A stretch of DNA of 64,000 bases from Pseudomonas sp. AB6 (GCF_034314105.1 NZ_JAVIWJ010000001.1:2171501-2235500); one strand, 5' to 3'. Shown: positions 8,815 through 18,253, counted from the first letter of the stretch. Made by a program: numbers and translations. Notes: generated by a model from the letters alone, not told the origin.

Positions 8815-9492
8815 TCAAGCCAACCGATTTAACAGTGCTTTGGCAACACCCTCGGAACTTGCAGGGTTCTGCCCGGTTATCAATTGGCCGTCTTCGATAA
8901 TAAACGGCTGCCAATCGGCACCTTTCTGGTAATCACCACCCAGTGCCTGGAATTCGTCCTCGATCAGGAACGGCACCACCTCAGTGAGCCCGACCGCCGC
9001 TTCTTCCGCGTTGGTAAAGCCGGTAACCCGACGGCCTTTAACCAAGGGTTGACCATTAGCCGCCTTGACGTGACGCAAGGCGCCGGGAGCGTGGCAGACA
9101 AAGCCGATAGGCTTACCGGCGCGCTCGAACGCTTCGATCAAGGCGATTGAGGTGCTCGACTCTGCCAAGTCCCACAAGGGCCCGTGGCCACCTGGGTAAA
9201 ACACCGTATCAAAATCTGCGGCGTTGACTGTTTCCAGCTTCACGGTGCTGGCCAAAGCCTGTTGCGCCTGCGGGTCCGCCTTGAAACGCTTGGTCATTTC
9301 AGTCTGAGCGTCGGCGTCATCACTCTTCGGGTCCAGCGGTGGTTGGCCGCCTGCTGGCGATGCCAGCAGCACTTGGGCACCGGCGTCTTTGAAGGTGTAA
9401 TACGGCGCGGCAAACTCTTCGAGCCAGAATCCGGTTTTTTTCCCGGTGCTGCCCAACGTGTCGTGCGATGTCAAAACCATCAATACTTTCAT
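8815..9492 (-). CDS. DJ-1/PfpI family protein, Hsp31/glyoxalase III-like
   Basis: A 225-residue DJ-1 superfamily protein of the type 1 glutamine amidotransferase-like group that includes Hsp31 and class I PfpI chaperone/glyoxalases. The nucleophile elbow is FVCHAPGAL with the reactive Cys, preceded by DTVFYPGGHGPLWDL, where the glycine-rich loop and a catalytic-type Glu/Asp sit. Members detoxify methylglyoxal without glutathione or repair glycated molecules. The ATG overlaps the stop of the upstream TetR gene by ATGA, so the two are translationally coupled, with GAGGAAA as ribosome binding site. Pairing with nemR/nemA supports a role against reactive electrophiles. Confidence 0.85.
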   Translation of the reverse strand: MKVLMVLTSHDTLGSTGKKTGFWLEEFAAPYYTFKDAGAQVLLASPAGGQPPLDPKSDDADAQTEMTKRFKADPQAQQALASTVKLETVNAADFDTVFYPGGHGPLWDLAESSTSIALIEAFERAGKPIGFVCHAPGALRHVKAANGQPLVKGRRVTGFTNAEEAAVGLTEVVPFLIEDEFQALGGDYQKGADWQPFIIEDGQLITGQNPASSEGVAKALLNRLA

Positions 9493-10121
9493 GTCTGTTT
9501 CCTCGGGGTTAGATTTCGATAGGGTTCGGTGCAGCCCAAAAGCTGACTAGTCATCAACAGCGCTTGCTCAAATGGAACCGAGGTACGGGTGATCTTGGCC
9601 ATAACGCTCGCCCCCAGCCATAACGAATACAAGCGTGATGCCAGCGCTGCGGGTGCTTCATCACTCGTCAGTGAGCGTTGTTCAATGCCACGAGACACGG
9701 CGTCCTCCAGGCACTTGATAATCCGCGAAGTGCCCCGATCAAGTGCCGACCTCATGGGTTCAGAAAGATCGGCGACCTCAGCACCCAACTTGACCGCCAG
9801 ACACTTGCCCGCATCAGTCCCCTTGGTTTGGTTTTCAATCCAGCGTTGCCAATACAGCATTAACTTGTGAACTTCAGATATATCGGACCGCTGGAAAAGC
9901 GCTTCGACTCCTTTCAAATAAGTCTCGAAATAGTCATCCAACAGCGCAACACCGAACGCGTCCTTCGAACCGAAGTAATGGTAAAACGAGCCTTTCGGAA
10001 CGTTAGCGGCTTGAAGCACCTCGTTCAGGCCTACTGCTGAAAAGCCTTTCTTGCTCACAATCAACTGCGCGGCATCAAGGATGCTCTGTTTCACCGGTTT
10101 GCTTGCGCTCGTCGTCGTCAT
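9489..10121 (-). CDS. nemR: TetR-family redox repressor, NemR-like
   Basis: A 210-residue TetR repressor with an N-terminal helix-turn-helix (about 12-58, ending PKGSFYHYFGSKDAFGVALL). It aligns well with E. coli NemR, which senses bleach, quinones and methylglyoxal. The sensor Cys106 of NemR corresponds to Cys107 here (GKCLAVKLGAEVADLSE), and its partner Lys175 to Lys176 (LWLGASVMAKITR). ATG 10121 is preferred over the TTG one codon upstream. A palindrome at 10138-10154 lies 17 bp upstream and is the likely operator. It is the first gene of the nemR, DJ-1, nemA set. Confidence 0.85.
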   Translation of the reverse strand: MTTTSASKPVKQSILDAAQLIVSKKGFSAVGLNEVLQAANVPKGSFYHYFGSKDAFGVALLDDYFETYLKGVEALFQRSDISEVHKLMLYWQRWIENQTKGTDAGKCLAVKLGAEVADLSEPMRSALDRGTSRIIKCLEDAVSRGIEQRSLTSDEAPAALASRLYSLWLGASVMAKITRTSVPFEQALLMTSQLLGCTEPYRNLTPRKQT

Positions 10122-10137
10122 CAATCACCGCCACTAA

Positions 10138-10154
10138 GTAGACCAGTCGTCTAC
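10138..10154. promoter_or_regulatory. Probable NemR operator
   Basis: GTAGAC and GTCTAC arms flank a 5-bp centre (17 bp in all) immediately upstream of the nemR start codon. Autoregulation through such a palindrome is usual for TetR repressors. The assignment rests on position and symmetry. Confidence 0.6.
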
Positions 10155-10351
10155 GCCGTTGAGGTGAATGTTAGAGGCCGACAAAAACCTGCGCAATGTC
10201 GTATCCGCAATTATTCCGGACATCGGGGCTGACGTGATTGAAGGTCAGCGAGGTGCTGATGGGGATAACGTTTCATTGATCAAAAGTAAGTTGCCAGTTG
10301 CCCGGCAGGGACAGACAATTACCCCTATCACACGTCCACCGGAGCGGTTGA

Positions 10352-11308
10352 ATGCATAGCGTTGCGCTGGTTATTTACCCAAATTTTCAATCGCTTAGCC
10401 TCTCGTTGGGCTCGGTGTTCGAGTGTGCGAACTTGCTCCGTGGCGAGCAGGCCTATGAGTTTCACCTGGTGTCAGAAACCGGGGGCGCCGTCATGACCTC
10501 CGCAGGCTACTCGGTGAACAGCGAGCCTATGCGCGCTGAGGGCTATGACACACTGATTGTTAGCGGTTACCTGGAATTCCGCTTGCCGGAAAAAAACCTG
10601 CTCGACTTCGTCAGAGCCGCATCTGCACAGTCGCGGCGGATCGTTTCGCTGTGCATGGGGGTGTTTATCCTCGCCGAGGCCGGTTTGCTCGAAGGCAAAC
10701 GCGCAACCACGCATTGGCTTCACGCACCGGCGTTTAAAAAGCGCTATCCGGGCATTCGTCTTGAGGAGGATCGATTGTTCGTGGTCGACGGCCAGGTCTG
10801 GACCGGTGCCGGGATGAGCGCCGGCGTTGACTTGGCACTGGCGATGGTGGAAAACGACTTGGGCAGCGACCTGGCCCGCAGAATTGCCCGAAAACTGGTC
10901 ATCTACCAACGGCGCGGCAGCGAACAATCGCAGTTGTCGGCGCTGCTGGAATTGGACCCTAAATCTGATCGTGTGCAGTTGGCGTTAGCCTATGCGCGAG
11001 AGAATTTAACCTACGACCTGTCGGTAGAAGCGCTCGCAGCGGTTGCAAGGCTTAGTCCGCGTCAATTCAGCCGAGTGTTTCGCGAGGAAACCGGGCAAAC
11101 CCCGGCCAAGGCCATCGAGCGCCTGCGTGTCGAAGCGGCTCGAACGATGATGGAGACCAGCCGCCATCCGATAGAGGTGGTCGCCACTGAGACCGGGTTC
11201 GGTGATCGGGAACGGATGCGCCAAGCGTTCCTGCGCGCGTTCGGTCAACCGCCGCAGGCCATGCAGAAGCCGCTGTTTAACGCAGCGGCCGGCGTTACCA
11301 TGAGTTGA
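10352..11308 (+). CDS. GlxA-family regulator (DJ-1-like domain plus AraC helix-turn-helix)
   Basis: A 318-residue transcription factor. Residues 1-170 form a DJ-1/PfpI-like domain (VALVIYPNFQSLSLSLGSVF; nucleophile region IVSLCMGVFILAEAG; RATTHWLHAPAF). Residues about 215-310 are an AraC-type DNA-binding domain with two helix-turn-helix units (LSVEALAAVARLSPRQFSRVF and IEVVATETGFGDRERMRQAF). The N-terminal domain probably senses a small molecule. It is divergent from nemR with a 230-bp gap but is not obviously part of that unit. The downstream gene is a degraded acyl-CoA dehydrogenase, so its target is not evident. Confidence 0.85.
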   Translation: MHSVALVIYPNFQSLSLSLGSVFECANLLRGEQAYEFHLVSETGGAVMTSAGYSVNSEPMRAEGYDTLIVSGYLEFRLPEKNLLDFVRAASAQSRRIVSLCMGVFILAEAGLLEGKRATTHWLHAPAFKKRYPGIRLEEDRLFVVDGQVWTGAGMSAGVDLALAMVENDLGSDLARRIARKLVIYQRRGSEQSQLSALLELDPKSDRVQLALAYARENLTYDLSVEALAAVARLSPRQFSRVFREETGQTPAKAIERLRVEAARTMMETSRHPIEVVATETGFGDRERMRQAFLRAFGQPPQAMQKPLFNAAAGVTMS

Positions 11309-11334
11309 AGACGCCTTCGCGCTGCTGACGAGCC

Positions 11335-11474
11335 CTACAACGTCCGCCCAAAAATCTCTTTCATAATCTGCGACGTCTCACGATAAATCCGCGCCACCCG
11401 GTCATCGACCCATACCCGGCTAATCTATATTCGCTCATGAACCCATAGTCGCCATGCAGACGTAACAGCGGCGA
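11335..11474 (-). pseudogene. C-terminal remnant of an acyl-CoA dehydrogenase
   Basis: On the minus strand the sequence reads LHGDYGFMSEYR, then breaks frame, and continues VWVDDRVARIYRETSQIMKE followed by IFGRTL and a TAG stop at 11335-11337. This is the conserved last 45 or so residues of acyl-CoA dehydrogenases (LHGGYGY..., RIYGGTSEIM...). The rest of the gene is absent. It is bounded upstream by the DUF2945 gene. Confidence 0.7.
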
Positions 11475-11693
11475 TCAGCCATTCGCCACCCTCTCCAACG
11501 CTTCTTCTTTGTGCATCGCCAGGTGCCCGGTCTTGTCACTTTTCACTTCATATTGCGGCTGTTCTTCGGAGGCATGTCGGGTTTTCCCCATGAATTCAAC
11601 TTCTTCCACATGCACTTTGGTGATTTTGCCTATGATATGTCCCGCCTCTGAATTCCAGCGAACGTGATCACCCACTTTAAAAACGTGACTCAT
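11475..11693 (-). CDS. DUF2945 (TUDOR-like) small protein
   Basis: A 72-residue protein matching the DUF2945 / hypervirulence-associated TUDOR-domain family: KVGDHVRWNSEAGHIIGKI, a strand region with the Tudor-like beta-barrel pattern, then QYEVKSDKTGHLAMHKEEAL near the end. Its ATG has AAGGAG upstream. It is the last gene of a run with the GH15 and SDR genes (34-bp gap). Molecular function unknown; relatives often sit in stress gene sets. Confidence 0.8.
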   Translation of the reverse strand: MSHVFKVGDHVRWNSEAGHIIGKITKVHVEEVEFMGKTRHASEEQPQYEVKSDKTGHLAMHKEEALERVANG

Positions 11694-11727
11694 GACACTC
11701 TCCTTTTATTGTTGTTAAGAGAACCGT

Positions 11728-13551
11728 TCAGGGCTGCCACTGTGTGTCGTCATGGTCTAATTTGCGGTCGAGGAAACTGGCGGCGCTGATCAACGCCAAA
11801 TGGCTCAACGCTTGTGGGGTATTACCCAAATGGCGCCCGTGAGTATCAAACTCCTCGGCATACAACCCCAAAGGATTTGCATAGCGTAATAGCTGTTCGA
11901 ATTCCAGATGGGCCTGTTCCACCCGGCCAGCGCGGGCCAGGCATTCGACGTACCAGAACGAACACGCGGTGAAGGCGCCCTCATCCCCTTCCAGCCCATC
12001 GTCGTGCGCGTCATCGTTACGATAGCGATAGACCATGCCGTCGCGCACCAAGTGACCTTCAATTGCATCCAACGTCGACAACCAGCGCGGGTCGCTTGCA
12101 CCGACGAAACGCACCAATGGCATTAACAACATAGAGGCATCCAAGCTGTGACTGCCAATGTGTTGCACAAAATGCCCGAGATCCTTGTCCCAAAAGTTGC
12201 TCCAAATATCGTCGTGAATCGCTTGACGCTCTTTGTCCCAACGATCAAACGGAGCGGGCAGAGAGCGTTTGAACGCCAAGCGCAAAGCACGATCCAATGC
12301 GACCCAGCACATTAACCGCGAATGCAGAAAGTGCTGGTCCTGGCCGCGCATTTCCCAAATACCGACGTCTTTCTCGCGCCACTTCTCGCACACCTGATCC
12401 ACAAGGCGTGTTGCGTTTTTCCAGCCGTCGTAAGAAATCGCTTCGCCATATTTATTGACCAAATACACCGCGTCCATTAGTTCGCCATAGATGTCCAGCT
12501 GGGTCTGCTGATAAGCCTCGTTGCCGATTCGTACCGGGCTGGCGCCACCGAAACCGGACAGGTGCGAGAGTTCTTCTTCGGGCAAGTGTTCTCGACCATC
12601 CAATGCATAAAGAATCCCCAGGTTTTGCGAGTCGTTACAGCAATCGCCTACGCGGCCACGCACCCAGCGCATAAAAGCGTTGGCTTCATCGATATGGCCC
12701 AATCGCATAAAGGCGTAGACGGTAAACGATGCATCGCGGATCCATGTGTATCGATAGTCCCAATTGCGGATGCCGCCGCTGGTCTCTGGCAGGCCAAATG
12801 TTGCAGCGGCAATGATTCCGCCGTGCTTGCGAGAGGTTAATAACTTCAGCGCTAATGCCGAGCGATTGACCATCTCCCGCCAGCGTCCGCGGTAACTAGA
12901 CTTGGCGCTCCACGTGCGCCAAAAACTCAGGGTTTCATCCATGTAGCGCTGGCATTTGCCGGCATCCACTTGCGGATCGTCGACCCCCCCCAGAATGAAC
13001 TCCACGAACTCGCCCTGTTTTAGTTCGAACGAAGCTGTGGCGCTCGCCCCGTCAAGGTGTAACGCCTGGGTACCGGACAACCGCATGCCAGGCTGGCCGG
13101 GCGCAGAAAAACAGACGTCATCGCCTACCATCTGAGCCTGGGTGTGCGCTCGGCTGTAGTCTAAACGCACGGTGCAACGCATATGAATCATGGCGCGGCC
13201 ATAGCGAACGTTGACCCGACGAACAATGCGCGGTAGGTCATCTTCACTGTGGGTAATAGGCATCAGATCAGTGACTTCAATCACCGCCTCTTCGGCGATC
13301 CAACGAGTTTGCAGGATGTTGGTTTCTGGCAGGTAAATTTGCTGGCGTCGGGCATCCGCAAGATCCGGGGCTAACTGAAAGATGCCGGCATCAGGCGTGT
13401 CGAGCAGAGCCGTAAAAATCGAAGGACTATCAAAGTCCGGCCAGCAACAAAAATCGATGCTACCGGTGTCCGCCACCAGTGCTGCGCTGCGCATGTCACC
13501 GATGATGCCATGGTTCTCGATAGGGTTCTGCGCTTCGTGTCGATCAACCAT
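11728..13551 (-). CDS. Glycoside hydrolase family 15 protein (glucoamylase/trehalase-like)
   Basis: A 607-residue cytoplasmic protein with no signal peptide. The N-terminal beta-domain (IENHGIIGDMRSAALVADTG, SIDFCCWPDFDSPSIFTALLD) is followed by an alpha/alpha-toroid GH15 catalytic domain from about residue 240. Typical elements are SGGIRNWDYRYTWIRDASFT and the late GDEGAFTACSFWYVECLA segment, which would hold the catalytic acids. Bacterial proteins of this layout include trehalases as well as alpha-1,4-glucosidases, so the substrate is open. It overlaps the upstream SDR gene by 8 bp and forms an operon with SDR and DUF2945, a combination that looks like sugar metabolism under osmotic or general stress. 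Confidence 0.85.
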   Translation of the reverse strand: MVDRHEAQNPIENHGIIGDMRSAALVADTGSIDFCCWPDFDSPSIFTALLDTPDAGIFQLAPDLADARRQQIYLPETNILQTRWIAEEAVIEVTDLMPITHSEDDLPRIVRRVNVRYGRAMIHMRCTVRLDYSRAHTQAQMVGDDVCFSAPGQPGMRLSGTQALHLDGASATASFELKQGEFVEFILGGVDDPQVDAGKCQRYMDETLSFWRTWSAKSSYRGRWREMVNRSALALKLLTSRKHGGIIAAATFGLPETSGGIRNWDYRYTWIRDASFTVYAFMRLGHIDEANAFMRWVRGRVGDCCNDSQNLGILYALDGREHLPEEELSHLSGFGGASPVRIGNEAYQQTQLDIYGELMDAVYLVNKYGEAISYDGWKNATRLVDQVCEKWREKDVGIWEMRGQDQHFLHSRLMCWVALDRALRLAFKRSLPAPFDRWDKERQAIHDDIWSNFWDKDLGHFVQHIGSHSLDASMLLMPLVRFVGASDPRWLSTLDAIEGHLVRDGMVYRYRNDDAHDDGLEGDEGAFTACSFWYVECLARAGRVEQAHLEFEQLLRYANPLGLYAEEFDTHGRHLGNTPQALSHLALISAASFLDRKLDHDDTQWQP

Positions 13552-14344
13552 TGTCGCGAAACTCCGGGTACAAACTCATGCCGCCGTCAATGAACAGGGT
13601 CGTGCCGTGGACATAATCAGAAGCGTCGGACGCCAGCCACACCACTGCATTGGCGACATCTTCGGCGTCACCGATTCGACCATAGGGAATCAGCTTGAGC
13701 AGTTTTTCCGCAGCTGCGCCGTGGGTCGCGGCTTCGTTGATCGCGGTACGGATGGCCCCCGGGGCTATGCTGTTGACACGAATACGCTGCTGCCCCACCT
13801 CTTGCGCAATACTGCGCATCAGCATGTCCACGCCGCCTTTGGAGGCTGCGTAATTGGCATGCCCGGCCCAAGGGATCAGTTGATGCACCGAACTCATGTG
13901 AATGATTTTACCCGCAGCGCGAGAGACGCCGGGCCTATCGCCTTGTTTGGCAAATTGGCGCAATGCAGCCCGCGCACATAGAAATTGTCCGGTTAGATTG
14001 ACCTCAATCACGGTGTTCCAGTCAGCCAGGCTCATGTCGGCAATGGGCGAATCCTTCTGCAACCCGGAATTGGCCACCAAAATATCGATAAAACCAAACG
14101 CGTTGATTGCCTCGGCAAATAAATGCTCGACTTGGTCTTCTTTCGACACATCGGCCCCGACAGCGATGGCCTGCCCCCCGGCGGCACGAATTTCGTTCAC
14201 CAACTGCTCGGCAGGCTCCGCATGCGAATTGTAATTGATCACCACCGCTGCACCCGCGGCCGCAAGAGCCCGCGCCGCGCCAGCCCCCAGTCCGGAACTC
14301 GCGCCGGTGATTAAAGCAACTTGCTGTTTGAGTGAAATATGCAT
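13544..14344 (-). CDS. SDR-family dehydrogenase, glucose 1-dehydrogenase-like
   Basis: A 266-residue classical short-chain dehydrogenase with the cofactor motif TGASSGLG near residue 15, NSG (variant of NAG), the catalytic Ser in MSSVHQLIPW, Tyr-x-x-x-Lys in NYAASKGG, and a C-terminal FIDGGMSLYPEF that closely resembles bacterial glucose 1-dehydrogenases. It starts the operon with GH15 and DUF2945. If the GH15 enzyme releases glucose, this enzyme could oxidise it to gluconolactone (inference). Confidence 0.83.
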   Translation of the reverse strand: MHISLKQQVALITGASSGLGAGAARALAAAGAAVVINYNSHAEPAEQLVNEIRAAGGQAIAVGADVSKEDQVEHLFAEAINAFGFIDILVANSGLQKDSPIADMSLADWNTVIEVNLTGQFLCARAALRQFAKQGDRPGVSRAAGKIIHMSSVHQLIPWAGHANYAASKGGVDMLMRSIAQEVGQQRIRVNSIAPGAIRTAINEAATHGAAAEKLLKLIPYGRIGDAEDVANAVVWLASDASDYVHGTTLFIDGGMSLYPEFRDNG

Positions 14345-14553
14345 GAGCGATTCAGTCTCTCAGTGGGTCCATAAAACTGACAGGTGCGGGCAACCCTAAG
14401 TTCATTTATCACTACTACTTAAGGGGTACCGGACTAAAGCCGATATAGACGGTAGGACATCAAGCTTCCTAAACTGTCAGCTGTTTGCGTGCGCGCGTTT
14501 TTTTCGTCGTTTGGCCGTTTGGCCATATGTAGATGTTCAGAGGACGGCAATAG

Positions 14554-15531
14554 ATGAATCGCAACGAATTGCGCAAAGCTGACATCAATTTGATGGTGGT
14601 TTTCGAAACACTCATGCAAGAGCGCAACGTAACCCGTGCTGCGGAAAAGCTGTTTCTCGGCCAACCTACAATCAGCGCAGCGCTGAACCGCTTACGTACA
14701 CTTCTCAATGATCCGTTGTTTGTTCGAGTTGGCCACCGTATGGAGCCGACCGCCAGAGCCCTTGAGATTATCCAGCACTTGTCGCCGGCATTGGACGCGA
14801 TGTCCACAGCCTTGAGCCTGACGCGTGACTTTAATCCCGACGAGAGCAACATGACGTTCCGCATCGGGCTGTCCGATGACGTCGAATACGGCCTGTTGCC
14901 TGCATTATTGCGCGCTATCCGTATAGAAGCGCCGATGATCGTGATCGTGGTCAAGCACGTTGATCACTGGAATATGTCGGAACTGCTGATGGCCGGTGAA
15001 ATTACCGTGGGTATAAGCCGCACCGAAGACCTGCCGGCCAACGCCAAGCGCAAAACACTCAGAAACATGTACCCGAACGTGCTGCGAGCAGATGCCTCAT
15101 CGACACCCTTGACTCTTGATGAGTATTGCTCACGGCCGCACGTGGTGGTCTCGCACACCGCCAACGTCAGCAGCTTCTCGGACGAGTGGCTGCGGGCAAT
15201 TGGTCGTAAACGGCATGTGGTGTTGTCGATTCCCCAGTACAGCACCTTACCGGCATTGATGGCTGGCACCGATCTGCTGGCGAGCTTGCCAGATTACACG
15301 GCTATCGCCATGGCTGCGGCGTCCAGTTCGATGTTTGCAGAGCAGTTGCCCTTCGTCACCCCTACCATGGAGCTGTCCATGGTGTGGCTCAGTCTCAGTG
15401 ACACCGACCCGGCAGAACGCTGGCTACGCGGAAGGCTTGAGGCGTTCATGAGTGACCGCCCGCAGACGCTCGCCATTTCCGTAACCGTAAATGTCGCCGT
15501 TGATACAGCCCTTAACCGAAGCGCCCTGTGA
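14554..15531 (+). CDS. LysR-family transcriptional regulator
   Basis: A 325-residue LysR regulator of the NodD/NahR-like subgroup. The winged helix-turn-helix at about 10-65 reads [20 protein letters not shown] and continues to [12 protein letters not shown]. The periplasmic-binding-like effector domain occupies the rest. AGAGGA precedes ATG 14554. Its 3' end overlaps the 3' end of pstB by 20 bp in a convergent arrangement, so the two transcripts could pair. No divergent target gene is obvious, because the SDR gene start lies about 210 bp upstream on the other strand. Confidence 0.8.
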   Translation: MNRNELRKADINLMVVFETLMQERNVTRAAEKLFLGQPTISAALNRLRTLLNDPLFVRVGHRMEPTARALEIIQHLSPALDAMSTALSLTRDFNPDESNMTFRIGLSDDVEYGLLPALLRAIRIEAPMIVIVVKHVDHWNMSELLMAGEITVGISRTEDLPANAKRKTLRNMYPNVLRADASSTPLTLDEYCSRPHVVVSHTANVSSFSDEWLRAIGRKRHVVLSIPQYSTLPALMAGTDLLASLPDYTAIAMAAASSSMFAEQLPFVTPTMELSMVWLSLSDTDPAERWLRGRLEAFMSDRPQTLAISVTVNVAVDTALNRSAL

Positions 15532-16291
15532 TGTAGTCTTCGGTCTGAGTTTTGCTCGGTTTAGTAAAAATCGTATCGGTGTCGCCGTGCTCAATCAGTT
15601 CACCCATGAACATGAACGCGGTGTAGTCCGAGACTCGAGCAGCTTGTTGCATGTTGTGAGTGACGATGATCACCGTGAACTGCTCTTTCAGGTCAGTGAT
15701 CAGTTGCTCGATACGGCCGGTAGAGATCGGGTCGAGGGCTGAAGTCGGTTCGTCGAGCAACAACACTTGAGGGCGCAGGGCGATAGTCCGCGCGATGCAC
15801 AAGCGCTGTTGCTGACCACCGGACAAGCTTTGCGCGCTGTGCTTGAGTTTGTCTTTGACCTCGTCCCACAAGGCTGCGCCATGCAGAGCTTGTTCGACGC
15901 GCTCTTCCATCTCCCGCCGCGACAGTTTCTCGTGGTGACGTACCGCATAAGCGATGTTGTCGAAAATCGACATCGGGAACGGTACCGGTTTTTGAAAAAC
16001 CATGCCGACATGGCTACGCAGTCGATTCATCGAATAACCCGGCGCCAGAATATTTTCACCGTTGAGCAGCACTTCGCCCTTGGCCTCCTGCTTCGGGTAC
16101 ATCGCATAAATACGGTTAAACACCCGCAGCAGCGTAGATTTCCCACAACCTGAAGGCCCAATGATTGCTGTGATGCGCTTTTCGGGAATGTCCATGTTGA
16201 TGGACTTCAGCGAGCGTTGGTCGTTGTAGAAGAACTCTAGGTCGCGCACGCGAATTTTAGTTCTTTCATTGGCTAGGGCGAGGTTATTCAT
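15512..16291 (-). CDS. pstB: Phosphate ABC transporter ATPase PstB
   Basis: A 259-residue ATP-binding subunit that drives high-affinity phosphate import at the inner membrane. It has Walker [10 protein letters not shown], the Q-loop [12 protein letters not shown] (characteristic of PstB), signature SLSGGQQQR, and Walker [13 protein letters not shown]. It is the last gene of pstSCAB. Its start overlaps the pstA stop by one base (TGATG). No phoU follows, since the next gene is the convergent LysR gene. Confidence 0.96.
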   Translation of the reverse strand: MNNLALANERTKIRVRDLEFFYNDQRSLKSINMDIPEKRITAIIGPSGCGKSTLLRVFNRIYAMYPKQEAKGEVLLNGENILAPGYSMNRLRSHVGMVFQKPVPFPMSIFDNIAYAVRHHEKLSRREMEERVEQALHGAALWDEVKDKLKHSAQSLSGGQQQRLCIARTIALRPQVLLLDEPTSALDPISTGRIEQLITDLKEQFTVIIVTHNMQQAARVSDYTAFMFMGELIEHGDTDTIFTKPSKTQTEDYITGRFG

Positions 16292-17187
16292 CAGGTCAAC
16301 CTATTGCGCAAAAGGATCAAACGGGACAGCAAGCTGAGGATTAGCACGAATAGCGTCAGGATCAACGCGCCCGCCCAGGCCAGTGAGTGCCAGTCATCAA
16401 AGGGGCTCATGGCGTACTGGAAAATCACGACCGGTACGCTGGCAATCGGCTTTAGCAGGTTGCTGCTCCAGAACTGATTGCCGAATGCAGTAAATAATAG
16501 CGGCGCGGTTTCGCCGGTAATTCTGGCCAGAGCCAGAAGCACTCCCGTAACCACCCCGGCTTTTGCCGCACGCAGGACAATTTGCAGGGTTAACTTCCAT
16601 TGCGGGACGCCCAACGCCAAGGCGGCTTCGCGCATGGTCGAGGGTTGCAGTTGCAGCATCTCATCGGTGGTGCGTACCACCACCGGGATCACCAGTAAGG
16701 CGAGGGCCAAAGCACCCGCGAGAGCCGAAAACCCGACTTGATGGTTGGTCAGAACATTCAGCGGCAGAATCACACCGGTGTAGATGAACAAACCCAATAC
16801 GATGGAAGGCGCCGACAGCAAAATGTCGTTGATGAAGCGGATCGCAGTGCCCAAACGGGTGTAGCGCGCAAATTCGGCCAGCCAAATGCCGGCCATCAAG
16901 CCAATCGGCGTGCCAATCACCAAAGCAATACCAGACATCAATGCGCTGCCGTAAAACGCGTTGGCTAACCCCCCTTCAGTACCGGGCGGCGGCGTCATTT
17001 GAGTGAACAATCTCAGGTTCAAGGCCTGAAATCCGTTGATGATGGTGGTGAGTAGAATCCAAACCAACCACAACAAACCGAACAAGGTGGCGCCACAGCT
17101 AAGGCTCATGGCCAGCCAGTTTTTTATATTTCGACGCCTATAGAGGCGCTCGTTGCTGAGCTTATGAGTGTCGGTAGCGTCTGTCAT
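16291..17187 (-). CDS. pstA: Phosphate ABC transporter permease PstA
   Basis: A 298-residue inner-membrane permease with about six hydrophobic segments, beginning [20 protein letters not shown]. The ABC permease EAA-type loop is seen in [20 protein letters not shown]. At about 300 residues it has the compact length of E. coli PstA, without the long N-terminal extension I associate with the phoU-linked Pseudomonas protein. Its start overlaps the pstC stop by ATGA. Confidence 0.95.
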   Translation of the reverse strand: MTDATDTHKLSNERLYRRRNIKNWLAMSLSCGATLFGLLWLVWILLTTIINGFQALNLRLFTQMTPPPGTEGGLANAFYGSALMSGIALVIGTPIGLMAGIWLAEFARYTRLGTAIRFINDILLSAPSIVLGLFIYTGVILPLNVLTNHQVGFSALAGALALALLVIPVVVRTTDEMLQLQPSTMREAALALGVPQWKLTLQIVLRAAKAGVVTGVLLALARITGETAPLLFTAFGNQFWSSNLLKPIASVPVVIFQYAMSPFDDWHSLAWAGALILTLFVLILSLLSRLILLRNRLT

Positions 17188-18179
17188 AGCCCCTCCTTAC
17201 GCGAAAGGCGCATCAACATAAATCGCGCCAAAGCCAGCACGATGAAGGTCACCACAAATAGTAAAAAGCCCAGTGCAATCAATGCCGAACGGTGCAGGTC
17301 GGTGTAGGCCTCGCTGAACTCGTTGGCGATCACTGAAGCGATTGAGCTGCTGGGCATCAGCAATGACGCCGAAAATTGTTGAGCATTGCCCAACACGAAG
17401 GTCACCGCCATGGTTTCGCCAAGCGCCCGACCCAACCCTAAGAACACTCCGCCAACCACGGCTGATCGGGTGTAGGGCAGAACGATGTCCCAGACCACTT
17501 CCCACGTTGTGCTGCCCAGGGCATACGCGGATTCTTTGAGCGTGGTAGGTACGCTGCGAAACACTTCGTGCATCACTGAAGTAATGAACGGCATGATCAT
17601 GATCGCCAGGACAATGCCTGCAGTCAGCATACCGATACCCAGGGGCGGACCTTGGAACAAGGAGCCAATCAGCGGCAGTGCGCCGAGGTAATCATTAATC
17701 CAAGGTGACAGGTACTCCGCCATGAACGGGCCAAATACAAAAAGCCCCCACATGCCGTAAATAATCGAGGGAATCCCGGCTAGCAACTCGACAGCCGAAG
17801 CAATCGGCATCCGCAGCCAAGGGGGTGCAACTTCAGTCAGGAAAATTGCAATGCCAAAGCTCACCGGCACGGCAATCAACAGCGCCAAGAACGAGGTGAC
17901 TAGCGTGCCGTAAATCGGCACAACCGCGCCGAAGTGGCCGTTTACCGCATCCCATTCGGTGCTGGTAAGAAAATCCAGACCGAAGGTTCTAAACGCCAGA
18001 CTGCCGCCCCACAATGTTGACCCGGCAATGCTGATCAGCAAAAACAGGACCAGCAGTGCAGCGCCCATCATCGAACGTCGAAACCACAGATCGTGACGTT
18101 GATCCCGAGCAGCGCGTTTGTCGCCAAGACTGTCGACGCTGGAATGTTTCGTGGACAGGGTTTGGGTGTGTTCAGTCAT
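17184..18179 (-). CDS. pstC: Phosphate ABC transporter permease PstC
   Basis: A 331-residue permease partner of PstA, with a hydrophobic N-terminal segment (SMMGAALLVLFLLISIAGS) and EAA loop LKESAYALGSTTWEVVWDIV. The start is taken at ATG 18179 rather than the TTG one codon upstream. It is separated from pstS by 74 bp containing a stem-loop, which would let PstS be made in excess. It is short compared with the long PstC I recall for the main P. aeruginosa system. Confidence 0.95.
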   Translation of the reverse strand: MTEHTQTLSTKHSSVDSLGDKRAARDQRHDLWFRRSMMGAALLVLFLLISIAGSTLWGGSLAFRTFGLDFLTSTEWDAVNGHFGAVVPIYGTLVTSFLALLIAVPVSFGIAIFLTEVAPPWLRMPIASAVELLAGIPSIIYGMWGLFVFGPFMAEYLSPWINDYLGALPLIGSLFQGPPLGIGMLTAGIVLAIMIMPFITSVMHEVFRSVPTTLKESAYALGSTTWEVVWDIVLPYTRSAVVGGVFLGLGRALGETMAVTFVLGNAQQFSASLLMPSSSIASVIANEFSEAYTDLHRSALIALGFLLFVVTFIVLALARFMLMRLSRKEGL

Positions 18180-18199
18180 CAAGGTCCACTCGCAAGAAT

Positions 18200-18240
18200 G
18201 CTCCCTGCCACCCCACCTAGACGGCAGGGCGAGAGGGAGC
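18200..18240. other. Stem-loop between pstS and pstC
   Basis: GCTCCCT (18200-18206) pairs with AGGGAGC (18234-18240), and CTGCC with GGCAG inside it. Hairpins after periplasmic binding protein genes commonly stabilise the upstream message or limit read-through, giving more binding protein than permease. Confidence 0.6.
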
Positions 18241-18253
18241 CAAAGGCTTCAAA

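Noticed and set aside
10168..10359. A 63-residue open frame overlapping the start of the GlxA gene
   Set aside because: No family, no ribosome binding site, and it overlaps the nemR-GlxA promoter region.
14469..14954. Long minus-strand frame opposite the LysR gene
   Set aside because: It mirrors the codon structure of the LysR gene, has low-complexity translation and no start signal.
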